Positions 9,332 to 20,593 of a stretch of DNA of 64,000 nucleotides are shown here, piece by piece. Made by a program: the position numbers and the translations under genes. Position 1 is the first letter of the stretch, and each line of letters begins with the position of its first letter. The notes under the pieces were generated by a model, which was not told the DNA's origin, searched no databases, and worked only from the letters and a program-made list of their open reading frames with translations. This DNA comes from Spiroplasma apis B31 (lineage in GTDB: Bacteria; Bacillota_I; Bacilli_A; Mycoplasmatales; Mycoplasmataceae): contig NC_022998.1 in NCBI RefSeq assembly GCF_000500935.1, positions 248,001 to 312,000 of the forward strand, in the 5' to 3' direction.

Positions 9332-11338
9332 TTATAATATCAAATTTGTAAAGTTATTTAAAGAGTCATTTTTGTCAAAAAGATTTAATTCTAAAACATG
9401 TTCTTTATCACTGATATCAATTAAGGATAATTGCCAAATTCCTGCACCATAAAAACTTGATAAAATGATTTCATTTATTTTTTGTGGTTTGTTAAATTCA
9501 AATTCTCCGTTATTTTCAATATAAGATAAATTCAACGGATTATAATTTAAGTTTGAAGATCCATAATCATTTTTAATCATATTAATTTTTGAAATTTCTT
9601 TATTAAATTGTTTAACTTGATATTTTGAATATTCTCCATTTGCTAATTGTTGGTCAATAGGCATAGAAGAAGGTATAGAAGCTGTTTCGGTATTTTTTGT
9701 CATTTCAGGAAAAACATAATGATTTATATCAAGTTTATAAATTTTATTATTCGAAACACTTTCTACAAAAGGTTCAAAATCATCATCAGTAAATTTGAAA
9801 TAATTCGATTTTAATTTAACTCTCAAATCTGTGTAAGAAACAAAACCTTTTGGGTTATCAATACTGTTTTGTAGTTCAAAGTAATAAGGAAGTAAAATTT
9901 TATAATCATCGTTATCACCTTTATTTATACAAAAGTTTGATTTAAAGGCTCCTGACAACATCGCCATAGCAGATTCAATTCTTTTAATTATATGTTGATT
10001 TTTTAACACATACTTAGAATTATTAATACGTTTTCAAGCAAGTCAATTATTGGTAGTAACCGCATATCTATCTTGCTGAGCATATTTCTCCATAAGTTGG
10101 TAAATTTGCTTATCATCAATTTTTAACTCACCTGTATCTTTATCTATTATAGTTGCTCCTTGAAATTCGTAATCTTTTCAAAAGCTTTCAGTTACCATTT
10201 TACACAAAACTTCAAATCCTGTTGTTTTTAAATTTGAACTTGAATCATATATATTTACATCGTAGATTTGTTGGACGTTTCGATGCAAAATAACTGTACC
10301 ACTATTATTTGTTCCTACACCATATCTGAAGTAACCATAAATTTGATTCTCATTTGGTTTTATAGTAATCAAATCATCCATATCAACTATTTCAACACGA
10401 CCTGTTCCATCTTTTTTTTCTATCTCCTTAGTTCCTTTTGCTTTATAAGTAATTTTTTCAACATTATCAAATCTTATAGTTGTTGTACCTGTGTTTTCTC
10501 CTAACTTTAAGAAATCTCCAAGACTAAATTCTTGATTATATTTAAGTCCTTTAGACTTTAAAAAATTAAAAATATCATTAATTGGAATTATTTGATTACT
10601 AGCTCAATAATTAATTAAATTTAAAGTCGGTTGTACTTGGAACGGAAACATAAGTTTTGGGTATACCTCAGTACCTTCTTTGGGTAAAAGGTCAGGAAAT
10701 TTACCATCATCATTAATAGGTTTAATATTTCCAATTAAAGCACCAGCAGGACTTATAACATTTATTCCTTTAATTTTGTCCTTAATCGGCTCATGAACAA
10801 AAACTTTTATTCCTACAGATTTATAACTATTTGTAAATTCTATTTTTGAATCAAATGTACATTCTGCTCCACCATCAATTGAGGGTGTAATTGTTTTGGA
10901 AATGTAAAATTTTTCTTTTTCTAAATTCATATCATCTTCAATTTCAAAAAATGTTAACATATATAATTCATCAAAATTTATATCTGGGAAATCTTTAGTT
11001 TTAAATATTAAACTATCTTGATTTTTTAACAATTTAGCACTTGGTGAATTTGGGTCGATTACCTCTATTAAGTCAAAGTCCATTTCCTCAGACAAGTATA
11101 TTTTAATTTTTTTGCCCTTTTTTGGGGTCGTACACATTAAAGTAATCTTCTCGCTTGATATATTTAATCCAGAACTTATTTTTTGTCCTGTCAGGGTTGT
11201 GAGTGGGTATATCCAAGCTGTTTTAACTTGATCTTCACTATAAAATAAATCATCATTATAATCTAAATTATCTCGTTTTTGTCGTTTTACAGTATATGAT
11301 TCTATAAAGTCGTTTTCGTCATTATATTTATTAATCAT
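9332..11338 (-). CDS. Large virion-type protein, family unknown
   Basis: 668 residues, mostly polar, without membrane segments, rich in Asn, Lys and beta-type sequence. Its ATG overlaps the end of the portal-like gene by 8 bp, so it is translationally coupled. Residues ~20-240 look like a beta-rich domain, and the region around 340-420 has Gly/Asn-rich strands (IYGYFRYGVGTNNSGTVI). Size and position directly after the portal suit a connector, tail-tube, nozzle or receptor-binding protein of a short-tailed phage, but no motif decides between them. Confidence 0.7.
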
Positions 11339-12683
11339 TTTTCACTTCTCCTTCTTTATCAGTACTATTTGAAGTCCCGTTACTTAAAGCATTTGCTAGT
11401 AAATTATTATAATTTTTTTCTGTATTAACATCAATTTCAACATCAATTTCATAATCGTCCAAATTTAACTTTGGAAATACTTCTTTTATATTACATGTTT
11501 CTAAAATTCTTAAAAATTTATGTGCCAAATCTACTAAAAATTCTCTCATAAATATTTTTTCGCGCTCAATTATTGGGCTTGTTAAAAATTGACGTACCAT
11601 TAATTCAGCTTGAGTCTTCTGTGCTGATTTAATTTCATCAATATTAGGAATACCAATATCTGATTTAATTTCAGAAAAAATATCATTTCTTGTGTTTCTT
11701 ATAGTTTGCATAGTTGAAGTAGGATTGAAAGTAGTGATTTGATCAGTTATCGATTGAGGGATTCCGTCAAAATCAATTCCTGATGATTCCACTAATCCAT
11801 TAAATAAAAGATTTTTCATAAATTTATAATTTTCAATCTCAGCATCAGGTCCTTTTGATTGACTATTTTTTAAAACAGCACCTTTCTCTCACAGAGGTAA
11901 GGTTGCGGTTACTTCGTCATAAGTATTTAGCATCGCTAATCTTTCTTTCACCTTATTCATTCTTGGTATTTCATCAAAATCGTTTTTTAAAACAGATACA
12001 GGTACAAAGTTAAAAGTAAGGTTTTTTTCATTATTTTCCTCCAAATGCCTTTGAATATTAGCATCCATTAATGAAGTATCAATATTTTTATTTTTATTAA
12101 AATCTAATAAACTAGTATCTACTGAAACTTGATTTTCATTTAACTTATATTTTTTCTTGAGGATGAAAGACTCTTTTCCTACTGTTAAGGGATAATCATC
12201 ATAAAGTACCTCAATCTCAAAAATATTGTTATTTATTGTATTTTTATAAGATACTCTGGCAGGTATCAAAATAGGTCTAGTTTCAGCCATATTATTAAAT
12301 ATTTTTCTTGTAACTTGTTTTACAACTACAAGTGCATATCTTCCATGAATACCTGATCTAAATTTTGTCACTCATCCTAAACCAGGCAAATTTGCCTCAC
12401 GTAAGTATTTTTTAAATATATCTTCAAGTAACTTATTTCCTTTATTTGTAGGTCCTCTAATAATTCATTTTATATTTGTTAAATCGAAAAGATCAGCAAA
12501 GAATTCATTAAAAACTCTTGTTTTTTCTATAGCTACATTTGAGTGTTGTCTTCCATAAATCATTTCAAACAGTCCATTAACATTTTCTTGTTTATTTTTA
12601 TTTAAAGAAGCTTTAATATTCTCATTCGAATATATTGCATTATTATAACGTTCAAGCAATTCTTCTTGTATATTTTTTGGCAT
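11331..12683 (-). CDS. Portal-like protein
   Basis: 450 residues in one frame with TGA as Trp. The features are those of a tailed-phage portal: an N-terminal helical region with MIYGRQHSNVAIEK, a central GLGWVTKFRSGIHGRYALVVVKQ strand segment like the wing/crown fold, then a long helical C-terminal half (VKERLAMLNTYDEV.., SAQKTQAELMVRQFL) resembling the stem and crown helices of portals. It starts a fresh transcription unit after a terminator, with AGGAG 8 nt before the ATG. Together with terminase, capsid and scaffold-like genes it completes a packaging set. The assignment rests on fold-like pattern, length and context rather than a signature motif. Confidence 0.6.
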
Positions 12684-12766
12684 TTTTTTCTCCTATCTAA
12701 ATGTTTTTGTAACTTTTACATACAAATTTTTAGTTTCTTTAGAGTTTTAAACTTGTTATTAAAATC

Positions 12767-12794
12767 TAAAAAAAACCAGTTTTTTTATACTGGT
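12767..12794 (-). terminator. Terminator after the capsid operon
   Basis: On the minus strand, ACCAGT pairs with ACTGGT across an 8-nt loop, then seven T. It lies just after the stop at 12802 and ends the operon of capsid and membrane proteins. Confidence 0.8.
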
Positions 12795-12801
12795 CATTTT
12801 A

Positions 12802-13233
12802 TTAAAACTTCTTAGCTAGTTTTAAATTTTTATCACGCTCTTGCGCATGATATAGTTCAATTTGTAAGTCAACTAATTCTTTTTTGATTGATTTAGTGTC
12901 TCTCACAGTGTTTAGTGTATCAGTGTTAATTATTCCGTTTGCTTTAGCAATCTTAGAAGTATCTAATGAGTTAACTTCATTTTGATATCGCCTTCTTAAC
13001 TCAGCATCACGTCTATTAGCAAATGCAGATAATATTGCAACTACTAGAAATGTTAAGGTCAGCGAACCAGAACCAGTCACAATAACAGTTATATACAATG
13101 GTATGGATACTAATTTTTCTCTTAAAAAATAAGCGACTAAACCAAAAGCAGCGAGTACTAATAAATAACCTAAAAATACAATTAATAAATTTCTAGTTAT
13201 TCTTTTGGGATTTTTTAGCAAAAATTTTAACAT
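12802..13233 (-). CDS. Phage two-helix membrane protein
   Basis: 143 residues. A basic N-terminus (LLKNPKRITRN) is followed by two strong membrane segments (about residues 14-36 and 44-68), then a charged helical tail of ~70 residues likely forming a coiled coil (KKELVDLQIELYHAQERDKNLKL). AGAAAGGA lies before the ATG. It is the last gene of the capsid operon. The hairpin-in-membrane layout is like that of holins or membrane-associated release proteins. In a host without peptidoglycan no endolysin would be needed. No family match is claimed. Confidence 0.65.
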   Translation of the reverse strand: MLKFLLKNPKRITRNLLIVFLGYLLVLAAFGLVAYFLREKLVSIPLYITVIVTGSGSLTLTFLVVAILSAFANRRDAELRRRYQNEVNSLDTSKIAKANGIINTDTLNTVRDTKSIKKELVDLQIELYHAQERDKNLKLAKKF

Positions 13234-13260
13234 ATTTTTTTTCCTTTCTGGAACAAGGCA

Positions 13261-13794
13261 CTATGTAGTATCTTGTCCTATTATTTTTTTTAATAAATTT
13301 TGTCTTTCTATATATTTGAATTGTTTATAATTTTTTTCTGTTATTATTAAATAACCACAAAGGATTAATATCATTACTGGCAATATTTTTAACAATACAT
13401 CAATTATAATCTTTACTTTTTTACTTGGCATTAATTTTGGCAATTTGTGAATAAAAGTTGAAATAGTTGCCGGAACAAGAGTTAAAGCAATTTGATTACC
13501 TCAATTAGATCATCCAAATGAAGTCATTCCTAAATTCATTCAAGATAATCAACTTGGAAGGGTTATTAAAGGGGGTAGCAAGGTTCATAAAGTTGTTAAA
13601 ATAAAATAAATAAATGTGTCAGTATCATAAATAGTTTTTGCTTGTTTATGCCTTATTTTTTCGGATTCTTTCATATTAGATAAATCATAAAGTTCTCTAT
13701 CTTTATAATAATCTTTAGCACCTTTATTTCAAACTTTTGAAAAAGGTAATCCAAAATACCATTTAAACTCAGGTTTTTGAATTGAATTACTCAT
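13261..13794 (-). CDS. Phage multi-span membrane protein
   Basis: 177 residues. The ATG overlaps the end of the upstream 553-aa gene (ATGAGTAA), so translation is coupled. A charged, aromatic N-terminal 60 residues is followed by three or four hydrophobic segments (about 63-85, 90-115, 133-153). Six or more Trp are encoded by TGA. Unknown family. Together with the following two-helix protein it forms a membrane pair that could act in virion release or, less likely, in an internal membrane. Confidence 0.65.
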
Positions 13795-15448
13795 CTTTAT
13801 CACCATCTTTCCAATATTTATTATTTGGATCAATCCCTAAGGTTTTAATTCTATGTTGTTCTTTTGCATGAAGTTCTTCAACAGTTGGCTTAATAATTTG
13901 TAAATCTTTTTTTATAGGTTCTAATTCTGCTTTAGTTACTAGTGAAGTAAGTTTTGCTTCACGAGCGATTCTTTGCTGTTTTTCCTGATTTTGTTTTTCA
14001 AAAAAAGGCATAGAGAAGTTAATTGAATACTTATTAGTATTACCGTTCTCATCAATTCCAACATATTCTCATACAGAAAAAGGTACTTCAAAAAAGGTTT
14101 CGTTATCTTTATTACCGTCTATAAAAATATTATTTTTGAATCTTTTATATTTAGTCTTTTTAATATCTTCAATAGTTAATCCAAATTTAGCAGCACCCAT
14201 TATTCATTCAAACAAATATCCATTGTATCCACTAATATAATTAGTATCAAAAAATCCATCTCAATTTTCAACTTTTTTTCAAATTCCCGCTGTTTTGAAA
14301 CCAATAGTATGCTGATTTGTAAGGATCGAAAGGTTTTCTGTTAAAAGGTCTTCTCTAAGAAAACGTAGATTGTTTATTTTATTTGTTCCATATTCTTGAG
14401 AAAAAAGATTTGTGTCGTGAGAATATTCTTGATTTTTAATTCACCCTTGTTTCAGTTCTTTTCTTAACATCTGAACACTTTTTATCAACTCACCTTTTAC
14501 AAAAAGTTTATTTATCCGTTCATTTATTTCTTTGTCTTTGTCTTTTAATTTATTAATAGTATTCTCTTGTCCATAAGCCCAAATTCTACCGATTGCATTT
14601 TTATGGTCTGTCTCACTTGGTGTTTGAAAAATTTGAGCACCTGTAATTTCTCCAAGAGATTCATTTAAATTTACTATGGCTCGTTTTTTATTATTTTGAG
14701 TATCAACTATTATAGAATCGGACTTATGACTAAGAATAAGAATTTCATCAAAGTAACCAAGTTCTTTGGGAGAATCAATAGGATTAGCATTTTCATCTAG
14801 TTCTTGTACTAATAATTTATGATCTTTTCGATTTGCTTTATTATTACTTAAGTTATCTAATTCAAGTTTAAGACTTGTAGTTTTAAAATTAGTGTATTCA
14901 TGTTCATATTCAATTTTTTTATCGATTTCAGTAAAGAACTCATTTATTTGGTCTTTATTAAAAAACATATTAGGGTCAAGTAAATAATCTGGGTCAGCAT
15001 CTTTAACGTAACTTATATATATTTTTTCAATTTTAGAGTTATTTCAAGCCCTTCATGCAGGAGCGCCAAGTACACTTTCTATATTCGAATATCCGGGTAA
15101 CTGAGTAGAATCGGTTCTTCCATTATTATAGCTAGTTGATGATTGTCTATCTGTTTGACTCACGTGTGTATCATTTAGGCGTAAGTGATCCATTGCTCGA
15201 TAAGTAAAATTTTTTAATTCTAGTTGAACTTTTGGGGGTAAATCTTTTGTTAAAAATAATCTTCCAATAGCAGACCCAATTCTATCATTAGCAAGCGATT
15301 GCGCCTGAAAGGCATTCTTATCAAAAAAATCTTTTGGTGATATATAACCCAAGCTTTTTTGATAATTTGTTAAATAAGTAAATTTGTTTGCTACAGAAGG
15401 TCAAGTTAAATAATCTTCATAGCTTGTAATTTCTCATAAATTAAACAT
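13787..15448 (-). CDS. Virion-type protein of 553 residues, family unknown
   Basis: Soluble, no signal peptide, acidic and Asn/Lys rich, overlapping both neighbours by 8 bp. The N-terminal ~115 residues (SYEDYLTWPSVANKFTYL.., FDKNAFQAQSLANDRIGSAIG) have a helical head-completion-like look, then a Ser/Gly-poor linker, a long charged middle, and a helical Gln/Lys-rich C-terminus from about 480. It may be a connector, tail or internal virion protein. Strict overlap with the 545-aa gene before it and the membrane gene after it places it in the capsid transcript. Confidence 0.65.
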
Positions 15449-17078
15449 AAAATATACGAACCCTTCTAATGCGCTTTACAACTTTTTTATTAATTGGATG
15501 ATAAATATCTTGATTATTAACTTTTTTGCCTTTGATTCATTTGATTATTGATGATGTAAAAATCTTTGCACCTGGAATAACTCCTATTGTTTTTGAAATA
15601 GATCTATCAATATTTTTTCTAATCGCTTGGTCATATTTTGTTTTAAAAAGGTTTGGAGAACTTTTCAAAGTACTTATTGAAACTAGTTTTGTCAATGCTA
15701 GAGTCTTGTTATAATTTTTTTTAACTTTATCTATACTTTTTGCAAGACTTGGTGATATTAGTTTTAAAATACTGATTTTTTTTTGACTAAAACCATAGCC
15801 AAGAGCTCAATTTTCGTTATATCAAATTGATTGTTCGTCGCCAGTAGATAAAGTTGCAAATTGTTCAATTTCAAATAGATTAGTTCAAACTCTAACAAAG
15901 TTGTAATTGCTTATTTTACCAGTTTTGACCGAAATATAAGGTTTTTTGTATATAGTACAAAAACCTTCTCCCGAAATTGATGATGGTTCAAATTTAAAAC
16001 CTAATAAGAATGAATCTATATGGCAAGGAATCAGATTTAATTTTTTGATCAAGTTTTGTCCTAGTTTATTTCACTTAACGAAAATATTTGAGGTATGTTT
16101 TTTTATTGTGGCAATAGTTTGATTAATAGGTTCAAAAATTTTTTTTACAATTTTGTTAATTAATTTTAAAGGATTAATTTTATCAATTTTAACTTTAATT
16201 ATTTTTTTATAACTTTTAAATATGTTAAAGAATGTTTCTTGAAATTTAGACTGAATTCTAGCATTATTCATTTTTAAAATTTTTTGATAACCAAAGGAAG
16301 TTTGAGCTAAATCAACTACAAACTTAGAAGCCTCAAGATCATTCATTTTAAAAAAATCATTAATAGAAATGTTCTTGTATTTCTTTAACATAAAATCAAA
16401 ATTTGTAATTTCTTTTTTAGAAACATAATTTACTAATTTGGGATTAATTCTGTGTAAAGTTTTTTGCATGTCAAGATACAAATTCATTTCTTTCAAACTT
16501 AAGTTTTTTAAGGCTTTTTTAGTTTGAGGTTGAACCAAATTTGATATCAAATTTAATATTTCAATATCAGTTACTTCTTTTTTGAAAGCAAACTTAGTTT
16601 TACCAACAAGAATGTCTTTATACATGACACTCTGTTTTAATTGATAAAAGTTCTTGAGTCTTGAGTTAATACCAATTTTTTCATAAATTTTAGCTTGATT
16701 GGTTAACTTTAATAATTTGTCATATTTTAAAGCACGACCAAATTGTCCAATATCAGAAACTGAAAATAATAAATTAAGCAAAGTGCTTTCAGTAGTTACA
16801 TTTCCATACATTATATCGAATGCCTCGGTTATTCCAAAGTTGATGGTTGATTGAATTAAAAATGATGAAGTTGCTATTCCTAATTGACTAAATCCAAGAG
16901 GGGCAATTATTGCAGTTCCTATACCAGCAGTTAGTGTCCCAAGAATTGCTGCAAAAACTTGAATTGAAAGAGTTTTAAAAAATTCTTCTCAAAAACTATT
17001 CTTTGTATTTTCAGGTTTTCTTAAGGTTATCTTTTTTTTGTAAGTAACAACTTGGTTGGGTTGTATTATATTAGGCAT
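15441..17078 (-). CDS. Virion-type protein with hydrophobic Gly-rich N-terminus, family unknown
   Basis: 545 residues; its ATG overlaps the capsid stop (TAATG). Residues ~33-85 are a hydrophobic Gly/Ala-rich double segment (FAAILGTLTAGIGTAIIAPLG), then a long basic helical region, then a Trp/Gly-containing part near 390 and a very basic C-terminus (KKVVKRIRRVR). A membrane-active segment on a long helical, basic protein coded just after the capsid is what one expects of an internal ejection or pilot protein that passes DNA through the cell membrane. That function is inference only. Confidence 0.65.
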
Positions 17079-18109
17079 TATTCTTTTTGCATTATTTTTT
17101 CAAAATTTTTTGCAATTTCAATTACTTCCTCAGTTGTTTTTGCGTTAGCAATAAGGTTACTAGTTTTTTTGAATTCAGGTTCAAATTTAGAATTTTGTAT
17201 TCATTTTTCACGTAAATCTTCAATAGTTTTTTGTTTGAATTGATCTAAGGTTGGTGATACATATTCACCACTTGTAGATGTTTTTGTTGGTAACTTAGGT
17301 TCTTCATAACCTATAATATGTTGAGGCATAATAACTTTTGCTCCATAGAATTTATTTACAGCTGTGAATATTTGTCCTAAATATGGCCCTTGTACATATT
17401 GACCTGCCTGAAGAGGTGTTTCAACTCCGCTTGCTCAAGCGAAGGCAGAAGGCAACAAAGCCACAATTTGGTATCCCATGTCGTCAATATCAGCTTCCAC
17501 TGTTGTATATTTATTAAATAATTTTCTAATAGTGATATTTGTATTTTCAATAGTACTGACTGAAGTAGAAATATTACTATTTACAATTGTTGCAACCACA
17601 GATGGAGAGATAAGAATTATACAATTTTTCAACTTAAATTTTAATTTTTTAGCTTCTTTTTCAAGTTTTTTAAATTCTATAACCAAATTATCTTTTGTGA
17701 TTTTCACTGGAGATGAATATTTATTCACTATTCCATTACAAATTTTATTTAATACAAATTCATCGTAAGTTTCTGCCTCAATTGCTTCTAAAACAGTTAT
17801 TTTATTTTCCGCCCAAGCTTCTGCAGCAGAATTAATTTTTGCTATCTTTGTATAAGAAGTAAATGCTTCTGTTAGCTCAACCTCAGCCTCTTTTTCTGTA
17901 GCATCATTTTCGACAAAACCGTTTTCTTGCGATCATCCTGTTTGTAGTTTTGGGGAAGTCATAATAGGGAATGAGACTTTACTTTTAAAGCCAACTTCAT
18001 CTTGTGTTAATTCATTTGGAAATAAAATAGCTAGTTCAGAACCTCCCAATGCGTTTTCGTGTCTTCAATTATTTTTATATATTTGTTGTATAACTTTTAA
18101 TGCTTCCAT
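17078..18109 (-). CDS. Probable major capsid protein
   Basis: 343 residues, in the normal size range for HK97-fold capsid proteins. It lies directly after a small acidic scaffold-like gene and is preceded by GGAGG at good spacing. The sequence SELAILFPNELTQDEVGFKSKVSFPIM, then ATEKEAEVELTEAFTSYTKIAKINSAAEAWAE, has the E-loop/spine-helix-like order seen in such proteins, and the C-terminal half alternates short helices and strands. No hallmark motif exists for this fold, so the call rests on size, order and pattern. Confidence 0.6.
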
Positions 18110-18110
18110 T

Positions 18111-18434
18111 TTATTTTCCTCCAATTATTAATTTTCCTGTTTTTAGATTTAAACCTAAATTAAGTTTCTTTTTATTTGTATCTTGTAAAGTTTCATTTTT
18201 TTGAATTGGTTTTGATACATTTGTTAGTTTTTTAATCACTTCTGATTGCTCTTCAATTTGTGATTCTAACAATTCCAATTTCTTAATGAGTTCTTCTTCT
18301 AGTTCTTTATTAGAAATTTTTATAGGTTGTTCATCCTTAATATCTGTTTTTTCTTCCATTTCTTCATAAATAAAAGAACCGTCTTCATTTTTTAAAGGTT
18401 CACCAGATTCGTCAGTCATAATATATTTTTTCAT
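18111..18434 (-). CDS. Scaffold-like acidic coiled-coil protein
   Basis: 107 residues. A perfect AGGAGG before ATG 18434 fixes the start; the longer frame from 18491 has no such site. Residues 1-30 are acidic (TDESGEPLKNEDGSF), 40-80 form a Glu/Lys/Leu coiled coil (ELEEELIKKLELLESQIEEQ), and the tail is short and basic with Gly (KLNLGLNLKTG). A long helix with a basic C-terminal capsid-binding end just before the capsid gene is the usual scaffold layout. Confidence 0.6.
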   Translation of the reverse strand: MKKYIMTDESGEPLKNEDGSFIYEEMEEKTDIKDEQPIKISNKELEEELIKKLELLESQIEEQSEVIKKLTNVSKPIQKNETLQDTNKKKLNLGLNLKTGKLIIGGK

Positions 18435-18504
18435 AATACCTCCTATAATAAGTGATAGTATAATTGCTAGCATAAAAAAAAAGATTGTCAATACAATTCT
18501 TTTT

Positions 18505-18876
18505 TTATTTTAAAACACCTAATTTTTCATATTTTAGACTCTCTGCAATTACCGATATAGAAGATTTTTGTCCCTTAAATCATTTTGCTTCAAATATGCC
18601 AGTAATTTTAACTACATCATTTATTTTTAAGTTTTTCATTTTTTTAATTAATAGGGGATTTTTTTCGTACACAAAGATTGAGTTGTTTGATCAAGTTAAT
18701 CGCATATATATCATATCTGATGAATAACCGTTTTTGTCCATGCTTCTAAGTTCAATTTGTGACACTTTTGCAGTAACAGTTAAAACTGCACCAAGTAATG
18801 ATTTATCTATATTTTTAGCAGGCATTTGTTTCAACTCACTTTCAATTTTCACACTTAAATTTGAGGGTTTTTTCAT
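18505..18876 (-). CDS. SSB-like OB-fold protein
   Basis: 123 residues from ATG 18876, chosen because GGAAG lies about 9 nt ahead; a longer frame starts at 18921 but lacks an SD. The pattern LLGAVLTVTAKVSQIELRS, then IYMRLTW, then INDVVKITGIFEAKWFKGQKS, and a closing ISVIAESLKYE is the five-strand OB order of single-stranded DNA-binding proteins. It lacks the acidic C-terminal tip of host SSB. It overlaps the RuvC-like gene upstream and precedes the scaffold-like gene. It probably coats single-stranded phage DNA. Confidence 0.55.
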
Positions 18877-19303
18877 TAAAATGTGCTTCCAAAATAGCTC
18901 TTGCATGGATTCAATGCTCATTTTTTTTACCAAACTTGTTAATTAAATTTGTTGTTAATTCTTTATTTTTATGTGAAGGAATATGACCTTTAAATTTAGA
19001 TTTAAAGTGATTTCTTAGTAATCCTACAAATTCTCTGGTCATCTTAATTTCTTTAAATAATTCTTTCCCCTTATGAGGTATTTCTACGACCACAACATCT
19101 ATATCAATATTTATTTCAAAATTTTTTTTAATTTCATTAATAAAACTTAAAGTTTTATCAAATGCCTCAGAAGGGAAATTTGCTATTAATTGGGTTTTTC
19201 AAACTCTAGGGTAATTTAAAAATTTTGATTTAATATAAATACCTGTAGTTCCGCATCCGCTAGGGTCAATACCGATGCTTAACAAAGATTTTTTATGCGT
19301 CAT
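18815..19303 (-). CDS. RuvC-like resolvase/nuclease
   Basis: 162 residues with TGA as Trp. The start SIGIDPSGCGTTGIY matches the RuvC/RNase H-like first strand with catalytic Asp 13, and VVVVEIPHKGK supplies the second acidic residue (Glu 72). The C-terminal helix EHWIHARAILEAH is where RuvC proteins usually carry their last Asp pair; here these are His/Arg. The C-terminus overlaps the SSB-like gene by about 60 bp, or 107 bp if the longer SSB frame is used. It may resolve branched replication or transposition intermediates. Loss of the last acidic residues, or an earlier end, should be checked. Confidence 0.6.
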
Positions 19304-19687
19304 AAATTAATCCAATCTACGACCTTTCGTTAGACTGATTTTAACATTATATAAAAGAAATGTATAAATAATAGGTATTTTTTGGTCAAATAATTAGTTA
19401 ATTCGAGTAAATATTTGTAAAATTTGAGCAAATTTCATATTATTTTTAAGCATCACTTTATAAAAAACCATGTTTTTGCTGTTCAATAAGTTAATTAGTG
19501 TTATATATTGTTAAGTAATGTTTTATTTGTTAACGAATTTAAAGGATTGTCCTAATCATATGGGGAAACTATTTGCAAAGCAAAAAAAACTTTTTTAAAA
19601 GTTAACTTATTATAATTTTGCGACTTTTGGATCCTACCCATTTTTTTGTCGCATGTATCTCCTAATTTATATATTTCTAATTACAGA
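19304..19687. other. Phage intergenic region between the first and second leftward genes
   Basis: 384 bp, very AT-rich. On the minus strand, after the stop at 19688, there is AGGAG followed by a six-codon frame (MRQKNG), then an A/T-only hairpin with a T run (AACTTTT / AAAAGTT, near 19585-19605) that probably ends transcription of the right-end gene, and then the promoter listed for the RuvC-like gene. I see no longer coding frame. Confidence 0.5.
19361..19389 (-). promoter_or_regulatory. Promoter for the RuvC-like gene and downstream phage operon
   Basis: On the minus strand TTGACC (19389-19384) is 17 bp from TATACA (19366-19361). A TATAAT at 19351-19346 offers an alternative -10. The start codon of the RuvC-like gene is at 19303. 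Confidence 0.5.
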
Positions 19688-20482
19688 CTAAGAACCATCT
19701 TCATAATCTTCAAGTCAGTTAAATTTTGTTAAAGATGTTAATTTTGGAGTTTCAGTAACTTCTGGCTCATGTATTCCAGCTTCACCATTTTTAATATCTT
19801 TTTCTTGTTTAATTTTTACCAAATTTAAAACTACAGATAAAATTTTTTTCTCTCTGTCATTATATGTTTTTTTATAAAGTTTGTTAGCTTCTTCAAAAAG
19901 ATCGATAAAGTCTTCGAATGTAGTTCTAAATTTTTCTTCTAAAATTGGTCGTTTTTCAAAGTCAAATGGTATTCATCTAAAATGACCATATCAACTTAAA
20001 TTCACACCACATGTCAAAAAATCGTTCATTTTGATTTCCTTTTTTTGAATTTTAGTGGGTCTAGGAGTAAATGTTAAGGGACCAGTTTTCTTTTGTGTCC
20101 CGTATTCATTGTCTAGTAATCTACCACCTTTGGGGAATTTTAATTCAAGTCAACGCTTGTTTCTATAATCAGGAATTAAGACAAGAATAGAATTACCATT
20201 TTTTTCTGAACGATAGTGCATGTCAATAATTCACTCTTTTTTTATTGTTATATTACTTAAAGTTTTTCAAGAAAGTTTTTGATTGATCACTCTACATTTT
20301 GTTTTATGTAAATTACCCCTTAATTTATTAATAATTTCTTTAGCTTGTTTTGTATTTAAAAAGTTTAAAGTTGAAAAAGTTGGTAGTTCAAAATCAAGTT
20401 TTATTTTAGTTTTTTTGACTTCTTCTAACATTAAATTAATGTATTTTAATTGTTTTTCAGTTATTAACTTTAAATTTTCCAT
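19688..20482 (-). CDS. Phage early protein with helical Q/Y domain, function unknown
   Basis: 264 residues; the ATG at 20482 has GAGAGG at 8 nt, so it is preferred over ATG 20506. The first ~60 residues (ITEKQLKYINLMLEEVKK..LNTKQAKEIINKL) match a small helical module I associate with the ends of phage recombination and ssDNA-handling proteins. The rest is a mixed domain with FPKGGRLLDNEYG and WIPFDFEKRP. It is the first gene of the element, 147 bp inside the right repeat tip after the hairpins. An early or regulatory/recombination role is likely; no firm family. Confidence 0.55.
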
Positions 20483-20505
20483 AATATTTTCCTCTCGTTT
20501 CACCA

Positions 20506-20593
20506 TTTTTTTAATCTAAATAGTACTTAATCTGGCGAAACGAAAGGCCTTATTTACATAGATAATGATTAAGTACTATTTAGATTAAAAAAA
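20506..20593. repeat. Perfect 27-bp inverted repeat with 34-nt loop
   Basis: Arms 20506-20532 and 20567-20593 are exact reverse complements (core TAATCTAAATAGTACTTAATC split over the arms). They flank a loop of higher GC (GGCGAAACGAAAGGCC). It covers the upstream region of the first phage gene. It could be an operator, an origin hairpin or a transposase-binding site; the sequence alone does not decide. Confidence 0.85.

Noticed and set aside
20506-20593. The 27-bp inverted repeat as the true end of an IS element
   Set aside because: It lies about 60-145 bp inside the tip; the terminal repeats that match the left end are at 20629-20652.
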